From Apus apus (taxonomy: Eukaryota > Chordata > Aves > Apodiformes > Apodidae), in the NCBI RefSeq assembly GCF_020740795.1, contig NC_067291.1:20800780-20864779 (forward strand): DNA of 64,000 nt, given 5' to 3'. The position numbers and the translations under genes were made by a program. The first letter of the stretch is position 1, and every line of letters begins with the position of its first letter. The notes under the pieces were generated by a model. That model made no database searches, was not told the DNA's origin, and saw only the letters and a list, made by a program, of their open reading frames with translations. This document shows positions 21,166 through 31,690 of this stretch, one piece after another.

Positions 21166-21815
21166 GTGGAGCAGCTCTTGAGGAGTTAAATGACACGGGG
21201 GCTGCTGCCCACAGTGGGCTCCAGGGATCACTAGCTCCCCTAGCAAGGCCAGGGATGGAGTTATCCCAGAGCAGGGTGGGGCTGTTGGGTGCAGCTGCTC
21301 TCCAGGGCACAGCAGCACCTCAGGGACCTCAAAAGATGTGGATGCTAAAGCAGGGATGGCTCTGCTGTGGGGGAGGAGACCAACGGGACACAGGGTAAGG
21401 AAGGCCAAACCAGAAATCCAAGGCTGCCCCATCAGCAGCCTGGAGCCAAGAGTCACGAGCACTCCCAGCACTATCTTGCTGGCCCAGAAAGGGAAACACA
21501 AGAAGGTTAAGGGTAGGTTATTTGAAAGAACAAAAGTGATAAAAATCAAAAGCATTTCTTCTGCTGAGAGGGAGCCTTTAGAAGGTTACGAAGCATTTCC
21601 TTCCTGCAGCCCTCTTTTGTTCCTCTGCCTATTGCCCCTGCGGGGCCAGGGGGCCGAGGGCTCCCTCCCTCCTGGAGCCCCACTCCGTTCTCACAGAAAA
21701 CAATAGGAATTGCTCTGGGAGAGGGCAGGTTGAGCTGCACGCCAGGAACGACCCCCCCCTCCTTGGAAGTGCCGCCTTCCTCGGACACTTCCCCCACGAC
21801 GGAGCACCGGGATGC
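21166..21815. other. Mixed spacer
   Basis: No gene or mobile element recognised; a small AT part with AAAAGTGATAAAAATCAAAAG lies at 21530-21555. Confidence 0.45.
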
Positions 21816-21945
21816 TGCTCGCTGGCTTTAATGCTGGCTCACGCAGATATTAAAGCCAAGAAGTTAAGTGGTGCATAATTATGGCATTGTAGCTGCTAAT
21901 TATAATCCCTCAATGAAATCAGGGCTTTGCGATGGAGGCCACAAA
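21816..21945. promoter_or_regulatory. AT-rich island
   Basis: CTTTAATGCTGG, GATATTAAAGCC, GCATAATTATGGC (near-palindrome) and GCTAATTATAATCCC, the last containing an OTX/PITX-like TAATCCC. Short but motif-dense. Confidence 0.38.
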
Positions 21946-22270
21946 GACCTGCCGGTTTGGAGCAGGCTCCTCTCTCACCCCTCAGAACTTCTCCTTAAAA
22001 GCGATGGGAACTTGCAAGGAGGATTCAGAGAAAGGCTCCTAAAAACACCCCCCAGCCCCATTCACCTCCTCCCATCGGGCTGCCCGGGACCTCACTGCAT
22101 GGAGCCTTATTTGAAATAAATACCAGGAAGCCAGCAGACGGCCCAGGCAGCATCCCAGCGGGATGTGCCGGTGGGATCTGGATGTGGATCAGCTCTCCAC
22201 AACTGTTTGTGGAGAAGCAGACCCCGGGCCCCCTCTCCCCACCGTTGCAGCCTGGATCCATCCCTCTCTG
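21946..22270. other. GC-rich spacer
   Basis: No gene or repeat recognised. Confidence 0.4.
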
Positions 22271-22520
22271 TTACTTCCCCTCTCTGTAGCAGCCTAATAA
22301 CACTGTCCTCTTTATATCCTGGGTACTTGATTTATTAGGTAATTTGCTTCTTCTCCGTGGCGCTGGCCTGCTTGTCATCCGTGTAATGGGATGATGGAAG
22401 GGAGAGCTAGAGACACCAGGCATTAAAAGCCGGGCAAATATGACCCATCTCAACGTGATGCCCAAAAATCGATCCGTAGCAATTTCTGCGCTTTTGGCTT
22501 GCCTGGGAGAAGGGATATAG
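22271..22520. promoter_or_regulatory. AT-rich island
   Basis: Repeat-free block with CCTAATAACACTG, GATTTATTAGGTAATTTGC, GTGTAATGGGATGATGG, CATTAAAAGCC and AAAAATCGATCC. Candidate regulatory DNA. Confidence 0.38.
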
Positions 22521-22895
22521 GGGGAAAAAAGGACAGAAATGACAGTGATTTGCTGGGGCCTGACGGCTGTGAGGAGCTGGGATGGTGGGGGGTGCTGGGA
22601 TGCCCCGGCAACCAGCAAAGAGCCCTGACGCTGAGGGGCTCAGCCCAGGTCTATCTTGACCAATTAGATTCAAACGGCCCCAGGACCTGGGTGTGCACAT
22701 GGCCCAGCAATCACCTTAATTAAGCCCAGATTCCTAATGGCCTCTCTGGGGATGCCCCTCGCTCTGAGGTGGGAGTTCGGTGTCGTGGCTGGGGCAGGGA
22801 GGGGTGCCCAGGTTGTGGGATTCCAGTGGGGCTGTGGGTCCTTCTCAAGGACACCTCATGTGCCCTGTGCTAGGGTCAAGCTGTGGAAACCTCAT
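22521..22895. other. Spacer
   Basis: Mostly GC-rich; AATCACCTTAATTAAGCCC (about 22710) is an isolated homeodomain-like cluster. Confidence 0.35.
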
Positions 22896-23040
22896 CCATC
22901 CCAGATGGCTTATGCAGGAGTAAATGGGGCGCTCGTTAAAGCCTGGGCTGGAAACCACAGCGTGCTCTAATTCACACTGTAATTTATATTTATTAAGGTA
23001 ATTAACCCGCTCTGGTAGCTGTGCTGGTGAGTAGCGTGAC
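22896..23040. promoter_or_regulatory. Small AT-rich island
   Basis: CTCTAATTCACACTGTAATTT, then ATATTTATTAAGGTAATTAACCC. Three homeodomain-type cores lie within 60 bp in a GC-rich setting. Confidence 0.33.
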
Positions 23041-23552
23041 TCACCTGGCTGGAGAGCAAAGCTGGGTGCCTGCAGTGGGCTGGGGCCAGGAGAGGCGCAG
23101 CCAAGGACCCCCCCAGGCTTCCAGCCCCCCTTTATAGCCCTGGACTGGGGCATCCAACGGGAGCATCCAAGTGGCGCATGGGGAGAGGGTCGGGATCTGC
23201 TGCCACCCCTTGGCCAGTGCAGCCGGAGCACGGGAGGTGCCAGGAAAGACTGGGAAGCTGCGGCGGGGCCGGGGCGTGGGGCTGCACCAGGATCTCCCAC
23301 ACTGATAACCAGCGCGGCCGGGGCGTGTTCCACATCAGCAGCTCCAAGGGATTAGGAGGGATGTGCCGCTGGGTCCCGGGATGTGCGCAGAGCTCACCCG
23401 GCGCTTGCCCCGCGGCGGGCAGGCCGGGTTGTTTTGGGGAGGTTGGGATGTCCTCCTGGAGATAAGGATCTGCCGCAGCTCTTGGAGAGGCAGAGGCACA
23501 CCCTGCCGGGAGCGGCCCTGCTCTGCCAGTCTCAGCTGCCCCAGCCAAGGCC
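23041..23552. promoter_or_regulatory. CpG-rich block
   Basis: CpG clusters such as gctgcggcggggccggggcg (23257) and cggcgcttgccccgcggcgg (23399). It may be a weak CpG island. No exon is recognised. Confidence 0.3.
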
Positions 23553-23912
23553 AGAACACTTCCAGGGATGGGGCAGCCACAGCTTCTCTGGGCAACCTGG
23601 GCCAGGGTCTCACCACCCTCACAGCACAGAATTTCTCCCTCAGATCTCATCTCCATCTCCCTCTTCCAGCTGGAAACCCTTCCCCCTCATCCCGTCCCTT
23701 CCTGCCCTTGTCCCAAGTCCCTCCCCAGCTTTCCTGGAGCCCCTTCAGGCACTGGAAGGTGCTCTCAGGTCTCCCTGGAGCCTTCTCTTCTCCAGGCTGA
23801 ACACCCCAACTCTCCCAGCCTGGCTCTAGAGCAGAGCTGCTGCAGCCCTTGGATCATCTCTGTGGCCTCCTCTGGACTCACTCCAACTGCTCCATGAACT
23901 TCTTGTGTCGGG
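23553..23912 (-). mobile_element. CR1 LINE fragment lacking its 3' tail
   Basis: It runs from 'cagggatggggcagccacag' through 'ctttcctggagccccttcag' to 'cctctggactcactccaact'. The terminal tail is missing, so the copy was broken after insertion or joined to other DNA at 23553. Confidence 0.9.
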
Positions 23913-24021
23913 AATTTGAAAACTGGACATCTCCAAACCCACATGGGATAACGCTGCCAGAGGAACACCACAGGAGGATGGTTTGGGTCTTGAGTCCACC
24001 CAGAGCTGTGGGGTTTCCAAG

Positions 24022-24216
24022 CACTAGCATAGCTAGTGACAGGACAAGGAGTGGTGGTTTTAAACTAGAAAAGAGTAGTTTCAGAGTAGATGTGAGAAAA
24101 AAAATTTGCACAACGTGCCTGGTCTAGTGGGAGGTGTCCCTGTCCATTGCAGGGGGTTGGGACTAGGTGGTCTTTAAGGTCCCTTCCAAGCCAAATCCTC
24201 CTGTGAATCTGTAAGG
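24022..24216 (+). mobile_element. CR1 LINE 3' tail, older subfamily
   Basis: 'gctagtgacaggacaaggag', 'tggttttaaactagaaaaga' and 'ggtggtctttaaggtccctt' are CR1 end blocks in plus orientation. It lies 110 bp from a minus-oriented CR1, giving two copies pointing in opposite directions. Confidence 0.85.
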
Positions 24217-24484
24217 GCAGGATGAGCTGGCATGCATGAGAAAATAAATAAATAAGTAATGAAGCCAACCAGAAGAGCCCAAAGTTAATGAGCAGGCTGG
24301 AAATCATAACCCAAAACCTGTTTTGGCTGGGGTTGCCGCCCTGACGTGCCAGACGAGCGGCGAGGCCGGGAGCTCCGGGGGAGGATGGTGCTGCCCCCGG
24401 GCGCTGGGGAGATGAAACAGGGGTTTGTAAATAGCGTCTGTACCCAGGGCTGGAGCTGGGCTGGTGGGGCCGGAGCAGCCGCTG
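24217..24484. other. Spacer becoming CpG-rich
   Basis: A short (AAAT)n run lies at 24239-24262, then CpG-rich sequence (gacgagcggcgaggccggga, 24350) leads into the minisatellite. Confidence 0.5.
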
Positions 24485-24789
24485 CTCCCGGGAGGCAGCA
24501 CCCAGCTCCTGGGAAGCAGCTCCTGGGAAGCACCCAGCTCCTAGGAGGCAGCACCCAGCTCCTAGGAGGCAGCACCCAGCTCCTGGGAAGCAGCACCCAG
24601 CTCCTAGGAGGCAGCACCCAGCTCCTGGGAAGCAGCACCCAGCTCCTAGGAGGCAGCACCCAGCTCCTGGGAAGCAGCACCCAGCTCCTAGGAGGCAGCA
24701 CCCAGCTCCTGGGAAGCAGCACCCAGCTCCTAGGAGGCAGCACCCAGCTCCTGGGAAGCAGCACCCAGCTCCTAGGAGGCAGCACCCAG
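24485..24789. repeat. 21-bp minisatellite with alternating unit types
   Basis: Three variant units (24485-24505, a 14-bp and an 18-bp deletion form to 24537) precede twelve 21-bp units at 24538-24789. Two unit types occur: A begins CTCCTAGGAGGCAG, B begins CTCCTGGGAAGCAG, both ending CACCCAG. Their order is A-A-B-A-B-A-B-A-B-A-B-A, so the array expanded as a 42-bp AB dimer. Units of each type are identical, which implies recent expansion or homogenisation. Being 7 codons long, it stays open on both strands (STQLLGG/STQLLGS and GAGCCLL/GAGCCFP) and produces false ORFs. Confidence 0.95.
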
Positions 24790-24962
24790 CCCCCACCCGC
24801 TGCCCTGACTCACCTCCTGCCTCTCCCCCCGGCGAGCACCCGCCGAAGGGTGCCCGAAACCCGCCCGACGCCCTTTCCTACCCGGCCTGACGCAGCTTTG
24901 TACACCTGAAAAACACCAGGGAGGCAGAAGGGAAAGTAAAATCTGATTTCAGCACTTTATGC
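24790..24962. other. CpG-rich flank of the minisatellite
   Basis: cccccggcgagcacccgccg and following CpG-containing sequence to about 24895. No gene is recognised. Confidence 0.4.
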
Positions 24963-24985
24963 CTTTTTTTTTTTTTTTTTTTTTA
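24963..24985. repeat. Poly(T) run
   Basis: A run of 20 or more T, extending into AT-rich sequence with TTATTATTTTTATTAG. Confidence 0.9.
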
Positions 24986-25232
24986 ATTCCTTGTTATTAT
25001 TTTTATTAGCCTCTGCTTTGGCTGCGGGGCCTCTCGGCGAGAGCGGAGCGTGGCGTGGGTGTTCCCGGCTGCTGGCGCTTCCCGGCTTCAGAAAGAAACG
25101 CCAATTACTAATTTCATGGAGATAAGCCATGCTGAAGGAGGGGAGAAAGATTGGAAAAAATGAAAAAAAAAATCTCCCAGCTTTGAAATGCAAAAGGCAC
25201 CGTCGTTTATTTCTTTATTTCAGCCGGAGCTG
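24986..25232. other. CpG-containing spacer
   Basis: CpG cluster at 25027-25085 (cctctcggcgagagcggagc; contains the inverted TCGGCGAGAGCG region), then CCAATTACTAATTTCATGG and an A-run. No gene recognised. Confidence 0.35.
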
Positions 25233-25312
25233 GTGGGGCGGGGTGGGGCGGAGGGGGCGGGGATGGCTCAGTTTGGGGGGTGGGGGGATGGGGGCAGCAC
25301 CCGGGGGGCACG
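25233..25312 (+). other. G-tract cluster, quadruplex-prone
   Basis: At least eight G-runs of four or more within 80 bp (ggtggggcggggtggggcgg, then gagggggcggggatgg, ggggggtggggggatggggg and ccggggggc). It also contains GC-box-like GGGGCGGGG words. It follows an AT-rich stretch and could act as an Sp1/KLF-type site cluster. Confidence 0.6.
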
Positions 25313-25555
25313 GCTGGAAGACGGAGTGAAGGTGTCTGTGTTTGTGCTCTCACGCACACAGCACCCTGCACCCAGCTGGACGTGCTCCCCAGCCCTGGGA
25401 GCCCCTGGGCCACCAAGGCTGGAGGGGCTGTAGCCACAGCATCCCACCAGCTCCCACCCATCCCTCCTGGCAGCACCAGGAGATGCCCATCCCGGCTCCC
25501 ACAGCCCCGTAAACACCGAGGGCATGGGCTGGGGAGGGAAAACAAGGGTGCAGGG
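25313..25555. other. GC-rich spacer
   Basis: No gene or repeat recognised. Confidence 0.4.
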
Positions 25556-25745
25556 AATTAATCTGGGTGTAGTTTGCATTTTTATTGCTCTAGCCTCAGA
25601 TTCCAGCCTACAGAAAGGTTTCAAAAAGGATTAGATGCCATAAAACCTTTAATAATCCTCCCACATCTGACGTTTAATTATTGTTTTTACACACGCGGAG
25701 CCAAGATGCCTGTAGCGAGCAATCAAGCATCACATGCCACTCCTC
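25556..25745. promoter_or_regulatory. AT-rich island
   Basis: GTTTGCATTTTTATTGC (octamer-like), AAAACCTTTAATAATCC and TTTAATTATTGTTTTTACAC (forkhead-like). Repeat-free and sharply bounded by CpG-containing sequence on the right. Confidence 0.4.
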
Positions 25746-26050
25746 CCGCCGCGCTCCTCTCCCGTGGGGCTCCGGCAGGATCCAGCCAGCACCCGCTTTC
25801 CGCGGCTCATCCCAGCTCATCCCGGGAGCTCTCCTCCTCCCCAAAACACTCCTCCCCCAAAACACCCCCTAGATAAGCACACCCCGGCTGAGAGACGGGG
25901 GGAATGTGCCACCCTGGGGGAGACAGCCGGGGCGGGAGGGGACACGGGTGTCACTGGGAGCTGGGACTGGTGCTTGGTGGGTGCTGGGAAGGGGGTGGTG
26001 AGGGGGGATATACTCACCAGAGCCACAGAAATCACACTTGGCTGGGAATT
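25746..26050. other. GC-rich spacer
   Basis: C-rich with repeated 'cccaaaacacccc' words; no gene recognised. Confidence 0.4.
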
Positions 26051-26080
26051 AAAACAACAACAACAACAAACAACAAAAAA
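26051..26080. repeat. (CAA)n microsatellite
   Basis: AAAACAACAACAACAACAAA-type run, about seven CAA units. Confidence 0.9.
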
Positions 26081-26340
26081 CCTCATCTCCAATTATAAAC
26101 CGCCTGTTTGGAAGGAACATTTTGTCGCTAATTTGGTGCCATCAAAATTGCTGCTGTTTCTTCAAGGAAAAAAAAATAATTAGACCTTTTAATAATTTTT
26201 TTCACCTCAAACACTTTTCCTTAAGCCATGGAAATGTTTCTTCTGCAAGAAAAGGTTAAGGGTAAAATGCATTCGAATCACTTTTTTGGTCAGGATTTTA
26301 GAGGCTCCGTTATTCATAATAAACCTTTTTAAGGCACCCC
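26081..26340. promoter_or_regulatory. AT-rich island
   Basis: CTCCAATTATAAACC, CGCTAATTTGG, AATAATTAGACCTTTTAATA, TTTTTTCACCTCAAAC and TTATTCATAATAAACC. About 260 bp without recognised repeats. Good conserved-element candidate. Confidence 0.43.
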
Positions 26341-26565
26341 TGGAGCACCCGCTGCCCTGCTGAGAGCTGGCAGCTCAGCCTTGAACCCTGAGCAGAGGCT
26401 GTGGGGACACAAAGACAGTGAGTGCCAGGGGCCACCAGGAGATGATCCTGCCTGGCCCCAGCTCAGCTCTGGGGACTGGACACGGGGACCACAGCGTCGG
26501 ATGTGGGGGAATAACCCCATCGCTGCAGACTCTGCTCCAACCAGCTCCCAATGTACTGGTTGTTG
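26341..26565. other. Spacer
   Basis: GC-rich, nothing recognised. Confidence 0.4.
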
Positions 26566-26700
26566 GTGGTTTATTATTGTCATCATAATGATAATAATTA
26601 ATTATTAGTAATATGTTAATGTATTTACATCAATATAATATAGAGTAAATTATTCTAATTGATATTATTAATAATAATTATTGTTATTGTTATCGGAAGT
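26566..26700. repeat. Degenerate (ATT)n AT-rich tract
   Basis: About 130 bp almost entirely A/T with TTATTATTG, ATAATAATTAATTATTAG and ATTATTAATAATAATTATTG. It is a decayed ATT microsatellite; the many TAATTA words here should not be read as binding sites. Confidence 0.75.
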
Positions 26701-27764
26701 GATGCTTCCCCCGGCCACCTGCAGTGCAGCTCAGTGGGGGAATTATTTTTGCCCCATTATTTCTGGGCTGGGGGAACCAGCCCAGGCCGGAGCAGCTCTT
26801 CTGCTCCCCTTCCTGCTGCTGTTCCCCTTGGCCAAGCTGGCGTTTTCCAGCAAAACCCTGTTTCTTTAGGAATTTTGCCCTCCTGTCTGGTGCAGGCAGG
26901 AGCCCTCTCGGAGGAGCAGGCAGAGCTGTGGGTGATCTGCTTTGACTCCTTTATCCTCCAAAACATCAAAAATTTCAATTCCTCTGCCTGTGCTTCATTT
27001 CTGACGAAGACTTTTCTCAGCAGAAGCTGGGGGGTGGGACAGGCAGGCACCTGAGCTGCTTTTCCTGCTCCTGAAGATGATACCGGGCAGCACCAGCAGA
27101 TCCAGCATCTCCATCCTGGGAGGTGACTTTGTGGGGAAGGATTCTTTGACCCAGCCACTGCTGGTGGCACGAAGAAGGTGCCTGGAGGAAGCCCCCTTGG
27201 CCAGGGAAGGACGGGGACAGAACAATGAGTCCTTTATTGTGGTGGGAGGCAGAGTCCCGTCACAATATCGTCCTCCAAGCCGCGCACATGGCAAACCCAG
27301 CGCACCCGGACACGACCGGACAAAAGGAGCTTGTGCTCTGGGATGTTTTATTCATGCGCAGCTTTGAAGAGCAAACAAGCCTGGCTGTTCTGCTGCCCTG
27401 GCTGGATGCAGCCCTGCCTTTGTGCTCCATGGCTGTCGGGATGGGAACTGCGAAGAAGGGCCGGAGTCCCTCCCGACTTGTTGCTCCTCCCCCCCGCGCA
27501 GCTTGCTCAGAGCAGGCTGGCTCAGCAGCAGAAATTGCAATTGCTTTTCCAATTTCTCTCTGTTATTGCACTCAGCTCGTCTGGCTGCTCCCCTGGTGTG
27601 GTGGGCTCTGCTCAGGGCCACAGCCTGGTCCCTCCAGCCTTGCTGCTGAGCCGAGCCTGCAGCATCTCTCCCCGCTGAGGACACAGAGACTGTCCCCTGC
27701 TCCCAACCCAGCTTCCAGCAGCAAGGAAAGGCCACCTGCAAACAGCAGTAACAGAAAACTCAGC
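26701..27764. other. Mixed spacer
   Basis: No gene or CR1 recognised. A CpG pair group at 27255-27325 (cgtcacaatatcgtcctcca; ccgcgcacatgg) is weak. Frames of 131-189 codons lack motifs. Confidence 0.45.
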
Positions 27765-27990
27765 CTGAGTCTCACCGTGATAATTTCCAATTGAATATTA
27801 ATACCATCCTGATCTTCCTTTAACGCTCCATTTAATCTGAGTGTTTGTTTTATTTTCATTCCAGGCAGAGGATCAGCCACCCTGGGCACACGTGGTGTTG
27901 GGCCATGGTGATTGCAAGCAGAGCTGGGAAGCCAATTCCACAGGGAAATAATTGCAAATTGAGCTACGGGAATCATTAGAAATACCCTGC
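27765..27990. promoter_or_regulatory. AT-rich island
   Basis: GTGATAATTTCCAATTGAAT then ATTAATACC, CCATTTAATCTGAGTG, GTTTTATTTTCATTCC, and at the right AAATAATTGCAAATTGAGC. Candidate regulatory DNA. Confidence 0.38.
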
Positions 27991-28430
27991 TGACCATGGC
28001 AAAGGTGGATCAAACCCAGCATCCAAGGGCTGGCCACATCCAATGCTCCTCTCCACGTGTGGCTTCATTTTCCCTCCTGAACCTTCGCTTTTCAGAATTC
28101 TCATGGGGAAAACAGGCACCAGCTGAAAGTAAGAGGGTTCAAAAAAACCCACCACCATTAAAAAAATACCTGTGATGGGAACGGGCAACACTGGTCTCCT
28201 CTGCCCACCCCTGCAGAGCAGGGACCAGTCACCCCCATTCCACCTGCACAATTCTCCCAGCCCAGTCCCAGGCTCCAAGCCCACCCTGACCCACCCAGCT
28301 GCTCCAGGAACACTTGCAGCTCCACTGAAGGATGTTTGGTACCTCCTGAGTAAGGTTTCATCCCTCCCAAAGTCCCTCTGAAGGAGGTACCCGTTGAGGA
28401 AGCCAGGCAGGGAATGCGTGCAGCAAGCGG
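27991..28430. other. Spacer
   Basis: Neutral composition with A-runs at 28141 and 28160. Nothing recognised. Confidence 0.4.
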
Positions 28431-28680
28431 CGCCGCTGCCAGAAATACCAGAGGAATTAGCAAATTGGGTTGCAGCTCTCAAGTGAAACCATGTATTGAG
28501 GATGGACTGTTCCTTCTTGTAATCCTCTGTCATCAGCACTGGCTGCTGAGAATTTAACTGTGTCAGACAAAGGCAGCGTGGTCAGCCCCAGGGCTGGTTC
28601 TGCGGGTGGAAAGACTCATTCCTTGCCCAACGCTATTTGCAAGTCAAGTGTGTTTCTTTCTTCGTGTGGTAATTGCTGAA
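28431..28680. other. Neutral to AT-rich DNA
   Basis: GAGGAATTAGCAAATTGGG and GGTAATTGCTGAATG are isolated AT words. No clear element is called. Confidence 0.3.
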
Positions 28681-29620
28681 TGCCTTACTAAGCAGGGCTG
28701 TCTGGAGCTGAGGTGTGCCCAGCTCCCAGATCCCATCCCGCTGGCTTAGCTCCTCCCGCTGGACACCTGATGGGGCTTGAGCAAACCTCAGGGGATGAGC
28801 CTTTGTCCATCTTGTGGTGATGCTGGCAGCCATGTGGACCTGCTTCGTCCCCTCCATTGTCCCCTCCATCATCCCTTCCACTGCAGTGGCCCGGGGCAAT
28901 GTCATGACCCCACGTGTGCCTGAATGCTCTAAGGAGGGGGGACACAGAAAATACTGTGTAATTTGGTGTAGGTTTAGTGTCCTTAGGGATAACTGGACAG
29001 AAAGCTTGAGCAGGTCTTGCTGCTTTGCCCCTGCTCCAAAGGACTGGCAGGAACAGCCCAGCCAAGGAGGGCTGGCACGAGGAAGTTTAACACCCCTACA
29101 ACTTATTTGAGGGACAGTAACATGGACAATGCTTGGAGCACGTAAAGCACCTGGTGGGGCAGAAAGCAGAGAAAGAAATGGCCTTTCTAGTGCACTGCCA
29201 GGTAACAGAAAGTCCCACCCTGAAAGGAAAGGGACAAATGGAACAATGTGCTGCAACTAATAAGCAGCTCCCTGCTATTTACCGGGAAAAGAAAACCTGT
29301 GAAGAAGGAAGCTTAGAAAGAAGATGTAGCAAGTCCCAGGTGAGGGAAGCTTTGGCCTCCAAGCCAGGAGCATGAGAAGTTCAGCTGGGATTATGTCAGA
29401 CCCGGTGACACACAAAGCTCTTCCCCTGGGCGCTGGGGCTTGCGTGCCAGCCCGTGGCTTGGGCGGCCGAGCCGGGCACATCCAGCCTCCTCTTCAGGTC
29501 GCCGCACGTCCTCCTGCCACCGCCTCTGGATGTGCAGCTCTTTGGGAAGGAGCTGCCCTTCTCTTTGGGCTTTTGATGTGCCCCAGGAGGAGGGTGCGTG
29601 GTAAGCATTGCTTCACTGCT
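28681..29620. other. Mixed spacer, possible unrecognised old repeat
   Basis: Purine-rich DNA at 29130-29350 with a good-looking splice donor (CCCAGGTGAGG, about 29336). It has no matching acceptor and no recognisable exon. An old LTR or unclassified repeat is possible but cannot be shown by eye. Confidence 0.3.
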
Positions 29621-29832
29621 GTTTGTGCAACCTCGCTGCAGATCCCTTATTATTCACGATGGTATCTCACCACTTGATATGCATAATAGCTCAAAGGTAC
29701 CGTTGACTACATTTTTCCAGCTCTTTGATGTGCTAGTGATAACTTGTTTCTGTTTCACAGCCATTAAGTTAGGTGGAAATCATTACACTATGTTAAATGT
29801 GGGGTTTGTTCTTTAATCAGTGTTGCTCTGGT
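29621..29832. promoter_or_regulatory. AT-rich island
   Basis: CCTTATTATTCACG, CTTGATATGCATAATAGC, GCTAGTGATAACTTG, AAGTTAGGTGGAAATCATTA and TGTTAAATGTGG. Repeat-free, about 210 bp. Confidence 0.38.
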
Positions 29833-31690
29833 TCCAGGCTGGGTGTTGCAATCTGTCCTACGTGGAAAATATCCTCTTAACCCAGGTTAACAATTCTGGA
29901 GGAAGTGAGCACAGCTTAACAGAGTTTCTTCAAGGTCAGAGATGGAGAACTGCATCCTCACAGGAGACTCCAGCATCCCAGGTGGGCTGCAGCAGCTCCT
30001 CAGCTGCAGGAAGCACTCATAGCATGAACCAACCTCCTCTCATAGTAGGCACACTGGGACATGCTAAAGCCACCCAGGAACCTTCACTCGAAGTTTTCAC
30101 TTCAAGTAAAAGCTTGAAGTTTTTTATGTAGTATTTGTGAAACTAGACTAAAAGGGCCACTTCTGGGTCAGGTTTGGACTTGTAAGGTGCATATGTTTGA
30201 TGGCAGGTCTGCCTCAGCCATGGCCAGGCTGCTCCTGCCCTGGAAAAGCTCTGGCTGGGTGCATCCACCTGCTGGGAACCTGCTTCAAGCTGAGCACATC
30301 CACCCACAAGCTGGAGGGACTCAAGTGGCTGTGGGAGAGCTGCTGGTGTCCTCAGAATCCACTCAGACCTTATTGGCATGTGGCTTCTGGACTTTCTGGA
30401 CTTTCTCTTTGTCCAAATTGGGGTTTCAAAGGGTAGAAGGGTCCTGGCTGCTGCAAGAGGAAACCTGGGGAGCAAGGAAGGGCTGTGGTGAAGGTGCTTT
30501 GGGGCAGAGCAGAGCGACGGGGCGGCCCCACATGCCTGCTGTGACACAGAGAGTGAGTCCCCAGAGGCAAAGCCCAGAGACAGGTTCAGCTCCCGGGAAC
30601 CCTGGAGAGGAGAGCAGAGCCCTGAGCACTCACCTGCAGAGCTGGCAGTGCCAGTGCTGGCCTTGAGCTGGCTCTGCGCACTGCAGCCCAAGGACAGAGA
30701 CCCTCTGCCACGTGCTGTCCCCAAATGTGGCCACCTGGGTCACACACTTGCTGCTAGTAAAGGCTGAGGATGCACCAAGAGGAGAGGTTTGCTGTGCCAT
30801 GCCATGGGGCAAGGACAGAGCTCCCAGGCATAGGGTCATGGCTCAGGTGTCTCAGACAAGCAAGGAGGGGACACAGAGGACAGGAGAGGGTCCCCAGAGG
30901 GAAGGGAGGCAGCAGCTGGCAGGAGGGGCCAGCCCTGCACAGAGCCCCTCGGAATCCAGAGCCCTACACACACCAAGGCTGCAATTGTTTGCAAAACCTC
31001 AAACCACCCCTCCCAAGAGGACAGAGGCAAGTGAAAATGGGGAAAAAAAATCCTCCCCCCTTAACCTCTCCATGCCCAGGGGCTGGATCAGGAGCGGGAC
31101 CCCGGGGGGGCAGTGGCTGCTGGGTCGAGGCCTCTGGCAGGTGCTGATTCAGTTTCGTTTCCTGCTCTCCTGCAGCCTCAACATGTTTTGGTTTGGCCTC
31201 CTGTGTTTTGCAACATGAAAGCCTCGGCTATAAATACACCTCCAGAGGCTTTGTGGCCTTTTCCTGCCTGCGCCCTTCGTCCCTTTTGGAAGGCTGGGAG
31301 TTGGGAGGAGCCGATGGAGCAGCTCCCTGCCCTGGGCAGCCCTCGGTGCACAGCTCGAAGCCCCTCTGAGCTCTGCTCAACTCACAGATGTTTATCAGGG
31401 CTGATAAGGCTGTGCCGGCAGAGAGGAAGAGGAGGCTTCTGCAGCTGGGGGCCCTGGTGGTGCCGGGCCCCTGGGTCAGCCTACAGCAGTTCTGCACCCC
31501 AAAGGGCTTTGGCATCGCTCATTCCCAGAGGTCCCAAATACCTCCAGGACCTGCTGGCAGCAGACACACAGCCAAGGTCCTCCCCAGGGAGCCCAGCTTG
31601 CCCCACAGATGGTCCACGCTGGCCCATGCAGTGTGGCACAGAGCACCCACACCAGGGCCAGCCAGCCCCCCAGAGGGTAAACACACACAT
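29833..31690. other. Long GC-moderate spacer
   Basis: No gene, CR1 or tandem array recognised over about 1.86 kb. A small direct repeat 'actcgaagttttcacttcaa' followed by gtaaaagcttgaagtttttt lies near 30087-30125. A TATA-like CTATAAATACACC sits at 31229. Frames up to 197 codons have no family resemblance. Confidence 0.45.

Noticed and set aside
24485..24789. CRISPR-like regular spacing
   Set aside because: The units are contiguous with no unique spacers, and the genome is avian; it is a minisatellite.
24065..24909. Cys-rich and Gln/Leu-rich repeat proteins on opposite strands
   Set aside because: Both are translations of a 21-bp minisatellite whose length is a multiple of three.
26566..26700. 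Cluster of TAATTA words as an enhancer
   Set aside because: The tract is a decayed ATT microsatellite, so the words follow from its composition.
29133..29375. Exon-like frame ending near a CCCAG|GTGAGG donor
   Set aside because: The frame begins with TTG, no plausible acceptor precedes it, and no peptide family is recognised.
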